Shown here piece after piece: positions 6,012-8,191 of a stretch of 8,191 bases of DNA. The notes under the pieces are model-generated. The model ran no database searches and was not told where the DNA came from. It saw only the letters and a list, made by a program, of their open reading frames with translations. The position numbers were made by a program, and so were the translations under genes. Within the stretch, counting starts at the first letter, position 1. Each line of letters begins with the position of its first letter. Source of the DNA: JAQUVS01 sp964389735 (lineage in GTDB: Bacteria > Bacillota_I > Bacilli_A > RF39 > UBA660); assembly GCA_964389735.1 (NCBI GenBank), contig CAYMEJ010000040.1:1-8191 (forward strand), written 5' to 3'.

Positions 6012-6040
6012 ATTATAACATTTTTTTTCATTTTATGTAA
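6012..6040 (-). promoter_or_regulatory. Extended -10 promoter of the CarD-like operon
   Basis: TGTTATAAT on the minus strand gives a perfect -10 (6012-6017) with TG extension. At 17 bp the -35 is weak (TTACAT, 6035-6040). Transcription should start near 6005, leaving a leader of about 75 nt that holds the hairpin. Confidence 0.72.
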
Positions 6041-6041
6041 G

Positions 6042-6065
6042 AAAAAAAGAAACTAATTAGTTTCT
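6042..6065 (-). terminator. Intrinsic terminator of the merR-family gene
   Basis: AGAAACTAATTAGTTTCT (6048-6065) is a perfect 18-bp palindrome followed on the minus strand by six T. It includes the stop codon of the regulator gene (6057-6059), so the coding end is built into the stem. Confidence 0.85.
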
Positions 6066-6857
6066 CTTTCTAATTGGTGCTTGTATTTCTGTTAGCCAAT
6101 CTTCTTCACTTTCTTTATTCCACATACCATCAATATATCTTTCTCTGATTGGTTCAGTTATTTCATAACCATTTTCTTCTATCCATTTGATTAAGAATCC
6201 ATAAGCATTACCTAAACTACTGTATGATCCTTTATGGTAAATACATGCTGCTTCAATAGGTTTTAATTGTTCAAATTTAATATTATCGTTTTCTTTACCC
6301 ATTTTATTTACTGCTTGTGAATATCTTACTTTTATATCTTTATCTTTATATTCTCCATCTAAATAAGACACAAAACAGTATTCTGGTTCTATACATTTAA
6401 TATCTGGATTTAATTTTAAGCATTCTTCTCCTGAAGATACTATAAATTCAGTTAAATTTTCAAATTTTTCTACTGTTCCTTCCTTATAATATACTATTTC
6501 TTCTGGTAACATTTTAGTGATTACTTCATATTTCATATTTTTTCCCTCCAATAAATAATTAATTCTAGAAAGTTGATCATTATATATATTTAATTCACTA
6601 GTTAATTCTTCTTTTCTTTTATTCAACAATTCATTAATATCAGTTCCTCTTAATATTAATCTTATATCATCTATAGACATTCCTATTTGTCTTAATGATA
6701 TTATTTTAGATATTTCTAATAATTGTTTTGTTTCATAAAATCTATAACCCGTTTCTTCGTCGACAAAAGAAGGGATTAGTAATTTCTCTTTTTCATAATA
6801 TCTTAATGCTTTAATTGTTGTTTTAGAAAGGGTTGAGAATTCACCAATTCGATACAT
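6057..6857 (-). CDS. MerR-family regulator with BmrR/GyrI-like effector domain
   Basis: A ligand-responsive transcription factor of 266 residues. The N-terminal winged helix is plain: YRIGEFSTLSKTTIKALRYYEKEKLL, then GYRFY (38-41) and the second helix pair IISLRQIGMSIDDIRLIL (52-69). A dimerising coiled coil spans about 75-105. Residues 109-264 look like the GyrI/BmrR effector fold, with PEEIVYYKEGTVEKF near its start, ACIYHKGSYSSLGNAYGFLIKWI (204-225) and the closing strand WLTEIQAPI (254-262), whose acidic residue Glu257 sits where BmrR-type proteins contact cationic ligands. Such proteins sense drugs or other small hydrophobic compounds. ATG at 6857 follows AGGAAG by 7 nt. No efflux pump is adjacent, so the target may be itself or lie elsewhere. 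It has its own promoter, but read-through from the upstream peptidase gene is possible. Confidence 0.92.
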   Translation of the reverse strand: MYRIGEFSTLSKTTIKALRYYEKEKLLIPSFVDEETGYRFYETKQLLEISKIISLRQIGMSIDDIRLILRGTDINELLNKRKEELTSELNIYNDQLSRINYLLEGKNMKYEVITKMLPEEIVYYKEGTVEKFENLTEFIVSSGEECLKLNPDIKCIEPEYCFVSYLDGEYKDKDIKVRYSQAVNKMGKENDNIKFEQLKPIEAACIYHKGSYSSLGNAYGFLIKWIEENGYEITEPIRERYIDGMWNKESEEDWLTEIQAPIRKRN

Positions 6858-6876
6858 AAAATCACTTCCTATATAC

Positions 6877-6907
6877 ACTTTACTATCTTCCCTAAGGGGA
6901 GAGTCAA
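6877..6907 (-). promoter_or_regulatory. MerR-type promoter with 19-bp spacer
   Basis: The minus strand has -35 TTGACT (6902-6907) and a -10-like TAAAGT (6877-6882), 19 bp apart. MerR-family regulators act on promoters with such overlong spacers, twisting DNA to align the boxes. The predicted leader is very short (about 13 nt). It lies immediately beyond the peptidase stop codon. Confidence 0.75.
6886..6902. promoter_or_regulatory. MerR operator palindrome
   Basis: TCTTCCCTAAGGGGAGA is a 17-bp near-perfect palindrome (arms TCTTCCCT and AGGGGAGA about one central base, one mismatched pair). It sits between the -35 and -10 boxes, where MerR-family dimers bind. It is much more G+C-rich than its surroundings. 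Confidence 0.75.
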
Positions 6908-6909
6908 TA

Positions 6910-8031
6910 CTATTTTTCTTTTTTCTTTATATTATTTTTTTTACTACATTCTAATATCATTTCATCTGTTATTCCTATCGATGAAAAATCAGGTTTATCA
7001 CTTCTATTAGTCGGTTTTTTCATAAATTCTTTTAATTTATTTAATCCTTCTTCTTTATTTTCTTTTATTTGATTATATAATTCTTTTGCAATATAAATTG
7101 ATTCTATTTCTAGCAAATTTTTTCTTTCTATTAATCTTAAATTATTTTTAACATCTTCAGAAGTGAAATTATTATATTTTTCCATTCCATTGCTTCTTAG
7201 CATTCTACCTTTTATCATATTTAATGTGTATTTTGCTAAATTGTACAAACTATTTTCTTTTCTTTCTCTTAATTTATTTATTTCTTCTTGATTAAATCCC
7301 AACTCTTCCATAAAGTCTAACATTAAATAGTCTATTGTATATGTAGGTACTTCTGCAAAACCACCATATGTGTTTTCAAATAATTTATCATAATTAAATG
7401 CAAAATTTATAGCATGTCCTATTTCATGATTTGTGGTTAAAATATCCATTATTGTGTCTTCTTTTTTTATTGTTATAAAACTTTCTTTAAATATATAATC
7501 GTTATAATTTATTCCATTATAATCTTTTGATGATGTTCTAAATAATGTTGTAAAGTTTATATTTTGTGGTTTATTAAATACTATATTTGCTTTTTCAGTT
7601 ATTTCTGAATCGTCTAAATTATCATAAAATTTTTTTGAAATATTTACTAGTTCAATATTACTATATTCTTGTGGTGTAAATAATATATATTCATCATATG
7701 AGTTTCTATTATTGACTGCATTTTTACAAAGTTCTAATAAAAAGTTTATATAATTTTCATCAAACTCACCAATGTTGGATGCAATAATACTGTTTTCCAT
7801 TCTTTTTGTTTCGTTATTTCTTTTTATAACATAACTATCATTTGTTATTTTATCCATAATATTGGTATATCTTGTATACCTAAGTGTTCCACTATTATCT
7901 AGCATTGATAAGTAAGTTAGAAGTGTAACATTTAGTTTTTCTATTTCTTTTTGATCATGTGTTCTATTTAATCTTTCTTTTACATATCTTATTCTTTCCT
8001 CAATTTCTGAAGTATTCCATTTATAATCCAT
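6910..8031 (-). CDS. Short PepF/M3-like zinc metallopeptidase
   Basis: A probable cytoplasmic peptidase of 373 residues; no signal peptide or membrane segment is seen. It has the gluzincin motif HEIGH (202-206) followed by FAEVPTYTID (225-234), where Glu227 corresponds to the third zinc ligand of oligoendopeptidase F (AEVASTTNE type). The tail also resembles the PepF end: YIAKELYNQIKENKEEGLNKL then KKPTNRSDKPDFSSIGIT (313-354). Odd features: PepF enzymes are about 600 residues, so much of the N-terminal half is missing, and the Tyr/His-rich substrate-binding segment that normally precedes the tail is not recognisable (about 300-313). The zinc site looks intact, but activity on ordinary oligopeptides is uncertain. 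ATG at 8031 is preferred because AAAGGAGG lies just upstream. It has its own promoter; no terminator separates it from the merR-family gene. Confidence 0.82.
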   Translation of the reverse strand: MDYKWNTSEIEERIRYVKERLNRTHDQKEIEKLNVTLLTYLSMLDNSGTLRYTRYTNIMDKITNDSYVIKRNNETKRMENSIIASNIGEFDENYINFLLELCKNAVNNRNSYDEYILFTPQEYSNIELVNISKKFYDNLDDSEITEKANIVFNKPQNINFTTLFRTSSKDYNGINYNDYIFKESFITIKKEDTIMDILTTNHEIGHAINFAFNYDKLFENTYGGFAEVPTYTIDYLMLDFMEELGFNQEEINKLRERKENSLYNLAKYTLNMIKGRMLRSNGMEKYNNFTSEDVKNNLRLIERKNLLEIESIYIAKELYNQIKENKEEGLNKLKEFMKKPTNRSDKPDFSSIGITDEMILECSKKNNIKKKEK

Positions 8032-8053
8032 TGTTACACCTCCTTTATTTGTT

Positions 8054-8082
8054 ATTATAACAAAAGATATATAGTTATTCAA
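8054..8082 (-). promoter_or_regulatory. Peptidase gene promoter (extended -10)
   Basis: On the minus strand TTGAAT (8077-8082) stands 17 bp from TATAAT (8054-8059), which has a TG extension (TGTTATAAT). The predicted start is near 8047, just ahead of the AAAGGAGG ribosome site. The previous gene's terminator abuts the -35. Confidence 0.78.
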
Positions 8083-8083
8083 A

Positions 8084-8110
8084 CAAAAAAAAGAACATTC
8101 AATGTTCTTT
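8084..8110 (-). terminator. Intrinsic terminator of the upstream gene
   Basis: A 9-bp perfect stem, AAAGAACAT/ATGTTCTTT (8090-8098 and 8102-8110), has a 3-nt loop and is followed by a T-run on the minus strand. The first stem base is within the stop codon of the partial gene. The T-rich flank on the other side is short, so it works mainly on the minus strand. Confidence 0.85.
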
Positions 8111-8191
8111 TAAATATAGATTATTTCAATTCCTGCTAAACTTACTTTACCTGTTAATGTTAAAGTCTTGTCGCTTGTTGCTCTATTATCA
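8110..8191 (-). CDS. C-terminal end of an unidentified protein (partial)
   Basis: Only the last 26 codons are in the window, ending in TAA at 8110-8112; the two other minus-strand frames hit stops within 30 bases. The peptide contains alternating polar and hydrophobic residues (TLTLTGKVSLAGIEIIYI), which suggests two closing beta strands. Tails of this general form occur in LiaF-like and other cell-envelope beta-rich proteins, but this is too short for a family call. The gene extends to the right of the window and ends in its own terminator. Confidence 0.6.
   Translation of the reverse strand, partial: DNRATSDKTLTLTGKVSLAGIEIIYI

Noticed and set aside
6858..6878. GTG start upstream of the MerR-family gene
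   Set aside because: This GTG lies before the AGGAAG ribosome site and within the predicted -10; MerR proteins start close to the winged helix, matching ATG 6857.
6886..6902. The G+C-rich palindrome as a terminator for the peptidase gene
   Set aside because: There is no T-run after it on the minus strand, and its place between -35 and -10 boxes fits a MerR operator better.
8032..8082. N-terminal extension of the peptidase (17 residues)
   Set aside because: It would overlap the promoter -10 and the AAAGGAGG ribosome site, so translation should begin at ATG 8031.
71..8082. Mycoplasma genetic code (TGA as tryptophan)
   Set aside because: The tryptophan codons checked (for example in clpB and the merR-family gene) are TGG.

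Overview
The window is strongly A+T-rich, uses TGG for tryptophan and TGA as a stop (standard bacterial code), and has Gram-positive style Shine-Dalgarno sites, a CIRCE heat-shock operator and many short hairpin-plus-T-run terminators. Together with a ClpB lacking its N-terminal domain, this suggests a low-GC Firmicute or Mycoplasmatota-related bacterium that has not reassigned TGA (gut-type Bacilli or RF39-like lineages would fit). Species cannot be named from the sequence. All chromosomal genes lie on the minus strand; only the insertion-sequence remnant at the left edge is on the plus strand.

In order of transcription (right to left) the layout is: the tail of an unidentified gene ending in a terminator (8084-8191); a short PepF/M3-like zinc metallopeptidase with its own promoter (6910-8082); a MerR-family regulator with a BmrR/GyrI-type ligand domain, driven by a typical 19-bp-spacer MerR promoter (6057-6907); a two-gene operon encoding a CarD-like RNA-polymerase-binding protein and a 70-residue free-standing protein resembling the C-terminal domain of RNA polymerase alpha, preceded by a long leader hairpin (5208-6040); a two-gene operon of an XRE repressor and a four-helix membrane protein, whose promoter carries two matching 20-bp palindromes (4484-5177); topoisomerase III, topB (2304-4453); and clpB under a CIRCE operator (71-2234). 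To the left of clpB the sequence runs into what looks like the right end of an IS3-family element.

Most units are one or two genes bounded by their own promoter and terminator, so this is a compact chromosomal segment rather than one large cluster. The part most worth attention is the CarD-like plus alpha-CTD-like operon. Both products resemble parts that touch RNA polymerase or promoter DNA, they are 12 bp apart, and the mRNA is predicted to begin with a 44-nt hairpin followed by a U-rich tract that could act as an attenuator. The second is the XRE/membrane-protein pair with its twin operators. No tRNA, rRNA, CRISPR array or replication origin was seen.
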